Shown: in pieces, positions 19,234 to 30,100 of the stretch
Numbering within the stretch: position 1 is the first letter of the stretch
Layout of the letters: every line of letters starts with the position of its first letter
Notes under the pieces: generated by a model
The model's input: the letters and a program-made list of their open reading frames with translations, nothing else
What the model was told of the DNA's origin: nothing
Databases searched by the model: none
Program-made: the position numbers and the translations under genes
Assembly: GCA_023091735.1 (NCBI GenBank)
Contig: JALKBU010000168.1
Location: 1-64,000 of the forward strand
Origin: Trichomonas tenax
Taxonomy: Eukaryota > Parabasalia > Trichomonadida > Trichomonadidae
DNA length: 64,000 bases
Direction: 5' to 3'

Positions 19234-19767
19234 ACTTTTTTTTCTACTATTTTTAAATTCCATTTCTTTACCGCCACTCGTATTTTAAGATTCCAGATTT
19301 CGGACTGCTATTAACTCTTGATGTATTAACCGGTATGTAAATTTTAACATGGAAACATGAAATTGAAATGTAATATTGTGTTGGGCCACTGCTAACAGTA
19401 TGATTGCATTTAAAAGAGATAGTGTCCTATAATTTATTGCTATGAAGCCACTTAATTTATTCGATCAATCAAACCAACATTAACTTCTAAAGTGTAGTGA
19501 ACATTATGCGTTCTTTAACAATGCAGCATAATGTTCACTACATTACTTTCCAAACTAGAGAAAATCACATTTGATAAAAGTGTTGTCAAGTAAAATATCA
19601 AAATAATTTGCCAATCATATTGATTTGACACTTTACATTTTGCCATTTATGGTATCCTTTAACAAGCATCTAACCAGCAGAATAAAAATATGCTATTTTT
19701 AAAACATCACTTTTTGAGACAAATTATTTGAGAAATGTCAAAAATTTTTATCAAAATTTGATAATAG
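19234..19767. other. Intergenic between R-SNARE and karyopherin genes
   Basis: A 534-base AT-rich spacer without a gene. It holds the perfect hairpin at 19494-19541, and a TTTGACACTTTACATTTTG block near 19612 upstream of the karyopherin gene. Confidence 0.6.
19494..19541. repeat. Perfect 16-bp inverted repeat (hairpin)
   Basis: Left arm GTAGTGAACATTATGC at 19494-19509 and right arm GCATAATGTTCACTAC at 19526-19541, separated by 16 bases. Pairing resumes outside after a three-base bulge, with AAAGT at 19489-19493 against ACTTT at 19545-19549. It is not next to either flanking gene. Confidence 0.85.
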
Positions 19768-22632
19768 ATGCAATCTGATGTTCATCTATTATCGGTCTTC
19801 GAGGGATACTTCTCCCACGACGCGGAGGAACAGCAGCGCTGCGCGGATTACCTGAACGGTGTGGAAAAAACGCCGGAATTCATACTGAATTTGATCGATT
19901 TTATTCCGAAAGTCATGGATCGCGAATCTTTCGTTCATTTTGCAGTACAGCTGCTCGATAAAATGTTAGCAGAGATACTTTACAAGAATGAGAGTTATCT
20001 CCTTGAATATCCTGAGATCGCGATTCAATTGCGAACATTGTCTATATATTTATATAAAACAATCAGGAAACCGTACTCGTCTTGTATATATAACTTCATT
20101 CAATTCTGTTCGTTCTTTTATAAAGAACCTTGGGAAGAATTTCGACAACTTGTCTATGATTCTTCGATAGTTCCGGACTTGCGAATGCACATTATCGTTC
20201 TGTATATAATAAATATCATTCCGCAGGAACAGAGAACTCAAGTCTTCGAAGAAGATTTTCGTGGGATATTTGAAGAATGGTTGAACTCGGATTCATTCGA
20301 GATATTTTCTCTTGCTGTCAATAAGCTACTGAATTTATCCAGCTTAGGATTTCAAAAATTCGATTATTTTATGCCATATCACGATTTAATTCTCAATAGA
20401 ATCCTAGAATTTACACCAACAATAACAGAACACACAAGTTGTTATATTATTCCTTTATTTAACTTTTTGTATTTTGTACATTTTATTCCAACACTTCAGG
20501 AATTACTTGAGAACGATTTCTTTAATAGATTGACATCAGACAAGGTAGCTATGCAATTCATATCAATGTATCTTGCAACAATTCCGATACTTCCAGATAT
20601 TAACGAAGAATTTGTAATTCAATTTTTATACATGGCAATCAATTTCTTAGGAAATACCCCTGAGTTTCTCAATCACATTGACGCTAAAGAATTCGGTCCA
20701 AGCTTTAAAATCATTGGACGCGAAAATTCTTTTTCAATAGCTCAAGAACTTATAGCAACAGAAAATATTCCTTTAATACTTCTCATTTTAGACTCAGTTA
20801 TGACCCAATTCTGCGATAATTACAATTTTTATGAATTCTTAGTTAAAGTTGCTCAAATTGAAGAATTAGATGCTAGTTGTAGGCTAGACGCAATCAGCAT
20901 CATTCAGCATTCTCCATTACCAGTTTTGAGCAATCCACAGACGCTGATTGAATTCAATAATTTTGTAATTACAATATTATATAATCTGACTACAGAATTA
21001 GAGCCATCTGATGAACTGGATAGCGCTTTTTCACAAACAATTAATGCCATCCCTTATTTCAAGCCTCCTGATTTCTTCCAAAATTGTTTAACTTTATATA
21101 CAGCATTCACAGAAAGAGGATATTCGTTGGCTACTGTTAGTTTAGCACATAGAATAGTATACTTCGCTCAGCCGTTATCACCAGACGAGTTTCGTCCTGC
21201 TGCTGTTTTAATTGGAAATCTTGCTTTATCTTGGCTTCAATCAGATGAAGCAGACATCAGAAAGCAAGGGTATCATTATCTTGCGATCTCATATGCGACG
21301 TGCATCGAGTTCTTTAGAGAATACTTCGCTCCAATTGCAGAACAAATGGTCAGCGAGTTTGCAGAAGGTTCATTGAGACAGGACATCATAATTTGTTTTA
21401 CAGTTATATATAATACAGCATCAATGATGGAGGAAACAGAACTCGAAGTCTCCGTAAAGCAATACGTTGAGCAGTTTATGGCGTCTGCTACATCAGGCAT
21501 TATGCTCAGCGGTGCAATCACTGGACAAGATGCACAAACGGAATTAAGCATTGCTTCCGCAATGGTAACGTTTAATCCAGAAGTTGCTTACCAGAATTTC
21601 CTCGTTTTGTGCTCAGAAGATTGCATGGAGCCTCCGCCAAAGTTGTTCGAGTTGTATAGATCTCTGAATAATCGACCAGGTCTATATGTCAATCACAGAC
21701 AAATCTTTGATGTTATGCTCAAAAACTTGTCATTTATAGACGACAAGAAGATGCCTTTGTATCAAATCTTCCCAGATCTTATAAGAATCAATGCAGATAC
21801 AATAACTCCGCAGGAGCAAGAGCTGATCTTCAAGATCACGATGAATCAGTTCGATTTACTTTGCAGGATCGGAATATATCAAAATGAAACAAATATCGAT
21901 ATTCTCGCTTACACATTAAATGTGATTATATCAATTGAACTTGATCAGAGTGTTGCTGATCAGGTGACAGAATATTGCTTTGAGTTACTCGATCACCCCG
22001 CTAAATTAATAAATGACCAAGCAATGCTGATACTTTCCAACATTGTTATCGATGGAAAGCTGCCACCAAATATGATTGAACATGCATATGAAGCTGCTTG
22101 CTTGCTGATAACAAACGCCAATACACCGTTCAAAGGAGCGGCAGCTTTCATACACGCGATGTGCTTTTATTTATCGGACCAGTTGCCACCGAATATTGTT
22201 GAAATAATTAAAATTGGAATATCCAAGGCAGAGAAAACAGAGGCAATTGTGAATATGCACTTCTTGATCTCTGCTATAGCAACATTGTCAGAGAAACAAT
22301 TGGCTGAGGATGACCAATCGCTTATTCAGTTGATATTATCAAAATGCGTACCAACGGAATCTCCTCAAGTCGGTTCTCCTGTTATTTCATATCTTCTGAA
22401 GTATGTTGAAACAGGATACAAAGAAAATATCATCAGATATATGGCAAATATGATGTTGAACTTCCCTGATCTGGAGTTTCTAACTCAAGAGGTTTCAAAT
22501 TATGTTTTTAATTTAATTTTGAACACCATAGAAGCAAATCCAGGCATTTTAGGGACTGATGCATATACGGCAACCCTGAAAAATATTGCTACAGAGCATT
22601 TGAATAGCCAAGAAGAAAATATAGAGAATTAA
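19768..22632 (+). CDS. Importin-beta-like karyopherin
   Basis: This is a 954-residue all-helical HEAT-repeat-like protein. The N-terminus has the importin-beta pattern: LLSVFEGYFSHDAEEQQRCADYLNGVEKTPEFILNLIDFI, that is, short helices followed by a residue-rich A/B helix pair ending near KMLAEILYKNE. Repeated paired helices with hydrophobic spacing continue to the C-terminus. Such proteins carry cargo through nuclear pores under RanGTP control. The exact orthologue (importin 4/5/7/8 or Kap type) cannot be chosen by eye. The next gene, convergent and 70 bases away, is another karyopherin-like protein. TGTCAAAA lies about 30 bases before the ATG. Confidence 0.62.
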   Translation: MQSDVHLLSVFEGYFSHDAEEQQRCADYLNGVEKTPEFILNLIDFIPKVMDRESFVHFAVQLLDKMLAEILYKNESYLLEYPEIAIQLRTLSIYLYKTIRKPYSSCIYNFIQFCSFFYKEPWEEFRQLVYDSSIVPDLRMHIIVLYIINIIPQEQRTQVFEEDFRGIFEEWLNSDSFEIFSLAVNKLLNLSSLGFQKFDYFMPYHDLILNRILEFTPTITEHTSCYIIPLFNFLYFVHFIPTLQELLENDFFNRLTSDKVAMQFISMYLATIPILPDINEEFVIQFLYMAINFLGNTPEFLNHIDAKEFGPSFKIIGRENSFSIAQELIATENIPLILLILDSVMTQFCDNYNFYEFLVKVAQIEELDASCRLDAISIIQHSPLPVLSNPQTLIEFNNFVITILYNLTTELEPSDELDSAFSQTINAIPYFKPPDFFQNCLTLYTAFTERGYSLATVSLAHRIVYFAQPLSPDEFRPAAVLIGNLALSWLQSDEADIRKQGYHYLAISYATCIEFFREYFAPIAEQMVSEFAEGSLRQDIIICFTVIYNTASMMEETELEVSVKQYVEQFMASATSGIMLSGAITGQDAQTELSIASAMVTFNPEVAYQNFLVLCSEDCMEPPPKLFELYRSLNNRPGLYVNHRQIFDVMLKNLSFIDDKKMPLYQIFPDLIRINADTITPQEQELIFKITMNQFDLLCRIGIYQNETNIDILAYTLNVIISIELDQSVADQVTEYCFELLDHPAKLINDQAMLILSNIVIDGKLPPNMIEHAYEAACLLITNANTPFKGAAAFIHAMCFYLSDQLPPNIVEIIKIGISKAEKTEAIVNMHFLISAIATLSEKQLAEDDQSLIQLILSKCVPTESPQVGSPVISYLLKYVETGYKENIIRYMANMMLNFPDLEFLTQEVSNYVFNLILNTIEANPGILGTDAYTATLKNIATEHLNSQEENIEN

Positions 22633-22702
22633 AATATTATTAGTGTTTATATTTGTTATATAGAATAAATTTATTGATTAGATGTGTTTAAATCATTATT
22701 TT

Positions 22703-25015
22703 TTATAACAAAACAAGTAATTTGCGATAAAATTCAATAATTTGTTGATTCATCAAATCATCATTTTCATTTTGAAGTGTTTGGATGTAAATGTTGATGT
22801 CAAACTCCGGAAATACATCTTTTAATGCATTGTATATCATTTCAATTGGTACAAGTCGCTTCAAAATTGTTTGATGAATCTTTCCAATCATAATCAGAAT
22901 GGAATCATTATAATATTCTTTGGTGAATGGCATTACTGAGCCATATAAAATCTGTTCATATAAGTTTGGATTCACTAATTCAATATAGTTGATGATAATT
23001 TCAAAAACATCGACAAATAAATTATTATATGTACAACATTGCTGAGATACATCCAATAATAGTTCAAAGCATTGATCTCTCTCTATTTGTGTGATGTTTG
23101 CAATAAATTTCTTGAATAATTGAATAAATTTCAAAAATAAATTAATAAAGTCGGATTTTTCACCTATATCTAGAATCACTCCAAATACGTTTCGAAATAT
23201 TTCGTTGACTTTGTTCATTAATATTGCAAAATCATTCGATATATCAAGATTAATATCAATTATAATATTCAATGCAAAATCTGTTGACAAACATCCAGGA
23301 AAGTGATCAAATAGTGGAATTATTTCATTGCCGATATCATTTCCTATTAATTTGAAATATATCTGCAAATATTTCGCAAAAAACGAATCATCCTGCAAAA
23401 ATTCTCCTGGAATGTTCTTGATATACTGCATTGCATGTTCTAAATTTTCTTTTGTTAAATTCAATTTTTCAATTTCAAATATAAATTCTAAAAATAGAGA
23501 TGGATCTGTTGTTTGCAGTGAATTACCAAATACCTGTTGGAATAATTCTGTTCCTGCAATGTTGTTCATCATTATTCTTGCAAATTTAATTAATTCACGA
23601 TTTTCGATGCAATAATGAATTATTTCTTGATTGAAAGTTAAATCTCTTCCAAATTTACGAATAAATGCGTATAATGGATCAATCAAATCTATAAATCCAT
23701 GGCAAATCCGCGTGAATATATTTTCGAATATCAAATCTTTGTTGACAGAATCATCAATGTAAATTGCAATGATTAAAACATTTTTGATTGCTTTATTGAT
23801 GATTTCATTTGTTTCTGATGGATCTATTTCAAGCACTTGTAGCAGATATTGTAGTGTTTCTGTATAATTAAATGAAATGTGATGATTATGAAAATATGAA
23901 AGGTATTGAGACATCGTTAAAATAACATGAAATGGTTTTTCTTCGTTTTCTAAATTTTCTAAACTTGCTTTGAATAACTCAAAAATGGAATCATGATCTT
24001 TCTCGTACACTAAAGTCATCAAATATGATAACTGTGAAACATAATCAGCATCATTATATTCATCATCGCAGTTGTATCTGTAAAGATTAACTAATAAAAT
24101 CGATGCGATATTTTCAACTTCGAGCAAGAAATTGGAAATTGTTGAACAAAGTAAAGCTGCTGAATTAACGTTTGCTCCTGCAAATATTTCAATAGACAAA
24201 GGTATATATGATTCATATCCTGCTTTAATGATGTTGTCAATAATCTCTGAAATACAGAAAATCTCATAATCATTTTCCGATGAATTAACTAATGCTAATA
24301 AAATATCAACCGAGAAAATATTGTCAATAAATATTGATTTATCTTCAAAAGATTGGATAATATTGACTGCTAATTCTAATGCTTCAGATCTTGAGTATTC
24401 TTGTGTAATTCCTTTTTGTAATGCTTCTAAAATTGCTTCATTCATTTCGACATCAAAAATCAAAATAGCATTCTTGAAAACACGGAACATAACTTCATCT
24501 TCGATGTTTATATTAGTGACAATATAATTGTATATGAAGGAACTAACTTGATTGTCACATAGTTCTTCTTTTATGTCTACACTCCTTGAATCTGTTAATG
24601 ATAGTTTGTCGAAAAATTCATCAAGAAAAAGAAAAATTTCTTCGATGGAATTGTTAATGAAATCATTGAAAAATGATGAATAATCATCAACTAAATAGAA
24701 ACAAAACAAAGCTCTGGCCTTGGAAATATGTCTTTTATTGACCAAAGTGCATTTCTCGAATAAATGTTTTTGAATCAAATTAATGTAGTTAATATTGAGT
24801 TCTTGACGATGATTATTGATAAAATTTTGTAGAATTGTAATAGCTACAATTTTAATTTGCTCTGGAACATTTTCATCAAAAATCATTAAACTCCAATTCA
24901 ATCCTTCAATGGAATTACTAAATTGATATGACAACCTCGACAATTCCTCGCTACTTATTAATTCTGAGTGTCTAATTCCTGAAATTATCAGAATAAAATC
25001 AGGAATTAAATCCAT
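22703..25015 (-). CDS. Exportin-T/exportin-5-like karyopherin
   Basis: This 770-residue helical-repeat protein is very AT-rich in codon use (Asn, Ile and Phe heavy). Residues about 45-165 follow the Xpo1-like pattern: VPEQIKIVAITILQNFINNH, ISKARALFCFYLVDDYSSFFNDF, then IFLFLDEFFDKLSLTDSRSVDIKEELCDNQVSSFIYNYI, which resembles the exportin-T segment where a paired helix ends in a conserved D/E..R...IKD.MR. Exportin-T carries tRNA out of the nucleus. It is shorter than animal exportin-T (about 960). The alternative is another exportin or a general HEAT protein. It is divergent from the kinesin gene, 132 bases apart. Confidence 0.5.
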   Translation of the reverse strand: MDLIPDFILIISGIRHSELISSEELSRLSYQFSNSIEGLNWSLMIFDENVPEQIKIVAITILQNFINNHRQELNINYINLIQKHLFEKCTLVNKRHISKARALFCFYLVDDYSSFFNDFINNSIEEIFLFLDEFFDKLSLTDSRSVDIKEELCDNQVSSFIYNYIVTNINIEDEVMFRVFKNAILIFDVEMNEAILEALQKGITQEYSRSEALELAVNIIQSFEDKSIFIDNIFSVDILLALVNSSENDYEIFCISEIIDNIIKAGYESYIPLSIEIFAGANVNSAALLCSTISNFLLEVENIASILLVNLYRYNCDDEYNDADYVSQLSYLMTLVYEKDHDSIFELFKASLENLENEEKPFHVILTMSQYLSYFHNHHISFNYTETLQYLLQVLEIDPSETNEIINKAIKNVLIIAIYIDDSVNKDLIFENIFTRICHGFIDLIDPLYAFIRKFGRDLTFNQEIIHYCIENRELIKFARIMMNNIAGTELFQQVFGNSLQTTDPSLFLEFIFEIEKLNLTKENLEHAMQYIKNIPGEFLQDDSFFAKYLQIYFKLIGNDIGNEIIPLFDHFPGCLSTDFALNIIIDINLDISNDFAILMNKVNEIFRNVFGVILDIGEKSDFINLFLKFIQLFKKFIANITQIERDQCFELLLDVSQQCCTYNNLFVDVFEIIINYIELVNPNLYEQILYGSVMPFTKEYYNDSILIMIGKIHQTILKRLVPIEMIYNALKDVFPEFDINIYIQTLQNENDDLMNQQIIEFYRKLLVLL

Positions 25016-25138
25016 TTTAGAAAATCAACATCAAAATGTCACATTTTGTAAATTAACCTTTATATAATGACACTTTTTATATAACGACACTTTTATATTA
25101 TAACCTTAATTAAGATGAACGTTTAAAATTCCAAAATT

Positions 25139-25147
25139 TCATCAAAA
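25139..25147 (+). promoter_or_regulatory. TCATCAAAA initiator of the kinesin gene
   Basis: TCATCAAAA runs straight into the ATG at 25148, with the A seven bases upstream. The divergent spacer also has three ACACTTTT boxes between 25065 and 25098. Confidence 0.5.
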
Positions 25148-27076
25148 ATGAATATAGTGCAAATGGTGTTCAACGATGTGAGGCAGAAAATTCCGCCCCC
25201 ACAGGCCCAGACACCATGTAAACTGCTGAAAGGAGGTCTTTTTCAAAACCAAAACAAACCAATGAATCAAAGTACAAATTTACAACCACAAAACACTCCA
25301 TCTAACTCAAAAGTCAAATTCCCTTCAACACCAAAACTTACTGCATCACAAAGAGTCCCTAAAACTCCATCTCCAATACGAACTACGAAAACTTCTCCTA
25401 TGATAAAGACATCGCCTATTACGCACGTTGTTCACGATCCAGAGACAGATGTAAAGGTATTTCTGCGTGTTAGACCGATTCTTAATGAAGAATCACATGC
25501 AGATTTCAATATCGAAGATAATGTCGTTGTTGCACATCCACCATCGAAAGAAGGAACATCGCAAAACTACGCTGAACGCAAATTCACTTTCACAAAAGTT
25601 TTCGGCGAAAAATCTTATCAAGATGATATTTTTGTTGATGTTGCAATGCCGATGTTGAAGCAATTCGTTAGAGGCCACGATGCGCTAATTTTTGCATATG
25701 GAGCAACAAGCGCAGGCAAAACATTCACTGTTAGAGGTTCGCAGGAAGATCCAGGACTCATTCCAAGGATCACGAAAGCGATTCTAGGAATGGAGAAACC
25801 GACAGACTTCGAGCGAGGACTTTTCGTTTCCTGCGTTGAAATATACAACGAAAGGATACAGGATCTCCTCGGAAACAACAAAGTCCCTCTCCGCATATCA
25901 AAGGATGGCTTTGGATATACAGTTGTCAAGAATGCTACTGAAATCGAACTCAAAACATTCGAAGATCTCAAAGGAATCTTAGATACAATTGATAAGAAGA
26001 AATCCGTTGGATCAACATCATATAACGCAAGTTCATCACGTTCACACTGTATTTTCACACTCAAACTCATCACAATACCAATTAATCCAAGAACACATCA
26101 AAGAATTGCAGATCTCTCCAAAGTCACAGCGAGTCGGCTTTCTATTGTCGATCTCGCAGGCTCTGAGCGTGTTAAGAGCGGCGAAGGATACTCAAAGATC
26201 GTCAATGAAGCGAGGGCCATCAACAAATCGATGCTGACACTCGGAAAATGCATCAGAGGAATAAGATTGGCTAAAAATGGACAGAAGAATGTCCAAATTC
26301 CTTACAGAGAGTCTAAAATCACTGAGTTATTCAGGGACTTCTTTGATCCAGTTTCAACAAAGAAGACATTCATTTCGATCATTATCAACATCTCACCAAG
26401 CACAAAACAGTTCGATGACACTTTATTCGCTCTTCAATTCGCTGCAGAAGCAATAAAATGCGATATCAAAAGCAAGAACGATGATGTCGACTCCGACGAA
26501 TTTGATGAACCTGTTAAAGCCATTTCATTCGAAGAAGAGGATGCCAAAGAATCTCCAGATGATGGCGAAGAAGTCGTCAATCTTATTGAGGCAGAAGCAA
26601 AGATCAGACAACAAGTTTATAGCGAAATGATGTCTAAAATGAAGGAATTCCAGGAAACTCAAGCTCAGCAACTCAGTCAAACAAAGGCCCATTCAGCTCA
26701 AAACTATCCTAACAAGCTTCAGGCCGCACTGCAGATTCGCGCAGCCGGAGATCAACAGCGTCTTGAACTTGAAGAGTTCAACAAAGAAATAGAAAGATTG
26801 ACGATTGGCATCACAGAAAAAGATGCACATCTCGCAAATCTTAATGACAAACTCAGACAGATGGAGTTAACCCTGAGAGCTGTCATGCAGGACACTCAAG
26901 AGAAAGCTGAGAGAAAGGCTTCTCTTGAAGAGAGAGCTCAGAGAATTATAGCAGCGGCACAAAAGCTAAAGAATGATATCTCAGAGCTAATGGAGCTTCA
27001 CCGAAGGAAGATAGTGCAATTGAAGAACCAGCACGAAAAGGAGATATCACAGAGATTGGCACAGCGCCATCATTAG
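25148..27076 (+). CDS. Kinesin-6-like motor protein
   Basis: The motor domain spans about 101-440, after a 100-residue Pro/Thr/Ser-rich extension. Motifs are DVKVFLRVRP, P-loop YGATSAGKT (184-192; the usual form is GxTxSGKT, so Ala replaces Ser), switch I SSSRSH (295-300), switch II LSIVDLAGSER (331-341) and INKSMLTLGKCIRGI. The run IPYRESKITELFRDFF and FISIIINISPS then FDDTLFALQFAAEA is closest to kinesin-6 (KIF20/KIF23), which works in the central spindle and cytokinesis. A coiled coil follows (about 510-642). The motor is near the N-terminus, so movement should be plus-end directed. It lacks the large loop-6 insert of animal kinesin-6, so the subfamily is less certain than the kinesin call. 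Confidence 0.88.
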   Translation: MNIVQMVFNDVRQKIPPPQAQTPCKLLKGGLFQNQNKPMNQSTNLQPQNTPSNSKVKFPSTPKLTASQRVPKTPSPIRTTKTSPMIKTSPITHVVHDPETDVKVFLRVRPILNEESHADFNIEDNVVVAHPPSKEGTSQNYAERKFTFTKVFGEKSYQDDIFVDVAMPMLKQFVRGHDALIFAYGATSAGKTFTVRGSQEDPGLIPRITKAILGMEKPTDFERGLFVSCVEIYNERIQDLLGNNKVPLRISKDGFGYTVVKNATEIELKTFEDLKGILDTIDKKKSVGSTSYNASSSRSHCIFTLKLITIPINPRTHQRIADLSKVTASRLSIVDLAGSERVKSGEGYSKIVNEARAINKSMLTLGKCIRGIRLAKNGQKNVQIPYRESKITELFRDFFDPVSTKKTFISIIINISPSTKQFDDTLFALQFAAEAIKCDIKSKNDDVDSDEFDEPVKAISFEEEDAKESPDDGEEVVNLIEAEAKIRQQVYSEMMSKMKEFQETQAQQLSQTKAHSAQNYPNKLQAALQIRAAGDQQRLELEEFNKEIERLTIGITEKDAHLANLNDKLRQMELTLRAVMQDTQEKAERKASLEERAQRIIAAAQKLKNDISELMELHRRKIVQLKNQHEKEISQRLAQRHH

Positions 27077-27167
27077 ATGTTTTAATATTTTTATTTGTAT
27101 GTTTCAAAAAATAAAGAATTTTGTATGTTTCGAATTATAATGGATTTTTTTTATTCACAACAATTAA

Positions 27168-30100
27168 TTATTCTGGATTTTCATCTGGATCAACAATATA
27201 TGTAGTTACTTTGCCGTTCTTGACTTCAACTTCACCTCTTTCGTGAATGACAAATCCACTTTCGTAGATATTTTCATAAACAGGTCTCGAAATGTGTACT
27301 TTCATTGGAACACCGTGATGCTCCATCTGCTGTGCCATGTTAATGGCTGGGCCGAGAATTTCGAATGTTGGACGACCGACACCGAGAACTCCAGTGACAA
27401 TTGGACCACCAGTGTTCACGCCGACTCTGATCTGAAGGCTCTGTCCAAGCTCTTCATCGAGCTTTCTGACATTCCTGATTGCCTCGCAGCCGAAGTGAAC
27501 AAGATCCCAAGCGTGCTTCTTTGGATCGTTTGGATTGTCAAAGATACCACCTGCAGCCATGTAGCAGTCACCAATGCACTTGATCTTTGTCATTGTCTTG
27601 TGCTGCGCCAATGAAAGATCGAAGTACTTGAACAATTTGTTAAGCGTTGAACAGACCATCTGAGCTGTGTTTGCACCGCACCATGGCGTGAAGCTGACGA
27701 TATCCATGAAGCAGATTGATGCACTTGAAACAGCAAAGCTGACATCTTTCTCGCCGGCCTGAAGAGAGTCGACGATTGGTGGAGGCAAAATGTGGCGCAA
27801 CAAAGCATCACTGCGCTGTCTTTCTGCCTTGAGGAGGTTATCTGATCTGATTTGCTGAGAGATATCTCTGCAGACGATGCTCAAGTTCTTCAAGTTGCCA
27901 CCAGCATCAGCAAGGGACTGGACTGCGCCTTTACGTGAGAATGCTGTGACGTTGAGGTTGATGTAGACTTGAGTACCATCAGAACGCATCAATTCAACTG
28001 TTCTGTTGACTTTGAGTGTGGAGTGTCCTGAGATACCATCATAAAGTGCCTGAATGAACTTAGCACTGTCTGATCCTGCTTCGCCATTGATGACATCTGT
28101 GATTTGCTTACCAACAATATCGCCTTCGCTATCGAAGATCCTCTTAGTTGCTGGGTTCGCAGCGGTGATGGTAAGGTTTGGATTAATGAAGATAACAGAG
28201 TCGATGAAGAGGTTGACGAGTTCTTTGTGGAACTCTTCATCATTAGCGAGGCTTGACTTTGACTTAATCTCCTTGAACTCGGACTGTAGAATCGAACAAA
28301 TTGCTTTAGAAGCAAGAAGAACATCGGGCTTACAAAGCATCAATGTGCTTATCATCCATGAAACATCGTTGTTGATAGTGACAAGCTGAACGATAATGAC
28401 GATATAAGTGATGATACATAAAATGATGAACAAACAGGCCCATCCTGCTGTGGAGGTAATATGGGAGTTGAAGGATTTAGAAACAATCTTGACGAGTGAC
28501 TTAGCGTTTGGAGCATAGTATTTATCATACATGCAATAGAATATTGTGTACCATGCTTCAGCAATAGTTGTATCGAATGTCATATTCTCTTTCTTAGCTA
28601 AATAACCAAGACGAAGCAAAAGATTTGAAGCAAGGTTAAACTGCATATCCGGAGAAAGTTCTCGTGGATCATCATATTTGATGTTGCTGAGGTTTCCATT
28701 CTCAAAGGCCGCGTTATTGATCTTCTCGTCGATGTATGAGAGAGGCCTGATATTATTCTCGTCAGAGCCGAAGCGAGACATGGCATAGAATGCATTTGCC
28801 ATTTGAATTGTAATGATAAGGCCCTGGATATTGGCATTTCTTTCTTGACCAACGATTGCAACACCCAAGTCATTAAGGATAATTGTCATTGATGGGATGA
28901 TAGCATCAGCAAGCATGGTATACATAGACAAGAAGTTGAATGCATGCGGTGAAGCCAGACGAACAACTTCGTTACTTGAGACGATGTTATATGCACTAAA
29001 CATGATGCAAGTGATGCTGAAAACAATCAACAAGAAAATGCCAATCAAAACATGTGTTGTTAGTCTCATGAAAACACGAGATGCTGATGATGTTGTGGCC
29101 AAAAGAGCAATGAAGTTTTCTTCTTGTCTGTTTCTCTGAACTTCATTAATTTCATCGAAATCTTCTTCTTCTAAATCATTCTTTCCTGTGTTGATCTTAA
29201 GGCTGTCGACAAGCTTTGAAATGACGTGTTTTGGAATAGTGAGGAAGCTCTTTGCTGCAACGCGCTTATCACCATTGACAGCAATTGAAATATATATCAT
29301 GCAGATGAGATATAAAATAATAGAAGCTGCGACACCGCAATAAGCAACAATATAAATAATCTTCTTGAGATCTTTTTGATTGTTATCGATATCAATCTCG
29401 ATTGCTCTCATTGCTTCCATTACAGCACCTTGAGTAGCAGATAAGAATCTCAGGTTATTGCCCATTGTACTTGATTTCAAATATCTGATAGCATCCGAGG
29501 CGTTCATTTCATCAACGAGGGATGTTGAATCGAGGCCTATTGACACAATAAAGGTTTCAGCTGAATAGTTGCTTTCAGACCACTTTGTTGTATTTCTACC
29601 AAATGATCTCGAAGTATTTACAGTCAGAATGTTTTGGAACATTAGACTTTGCGCTCGTGCAAGATATTCTGATTGATCCATCATGTCGTTAAGTTTTCTG
29701 ATGTTTGTAATGAGATCAGCTGCATCATTTACGATATATTTCATCTGCTCTTGATTTGTCTTGAGACCTCCCATCGATTCCATTGCTGCATTGTAGTAAA
29801 GCAGCGCAAGGTTGCCAGAGAACGTGGGCATTATCCCTGCATAGTTAAGGAGGTTGGACATACTGAGGATGATCATGTGTGCAATATCAGTGTTGATCTT
29901 TGAGCAGTTAGAGATGATGGCAATCTTATCGAATGAAGACGTAGACATACCAACGAATACAGAAAGCATGATTGGGAAGAACAACAAACAGATTAAAAGA
30001 GAAACGATTGAGATCAATATAATGGATCTCTTGATGGAAGGAATGGACATTGTAGTAACAGCGTTTTTGATTGTCAAGAGGAGGTTGTTTACTTCTTCAT

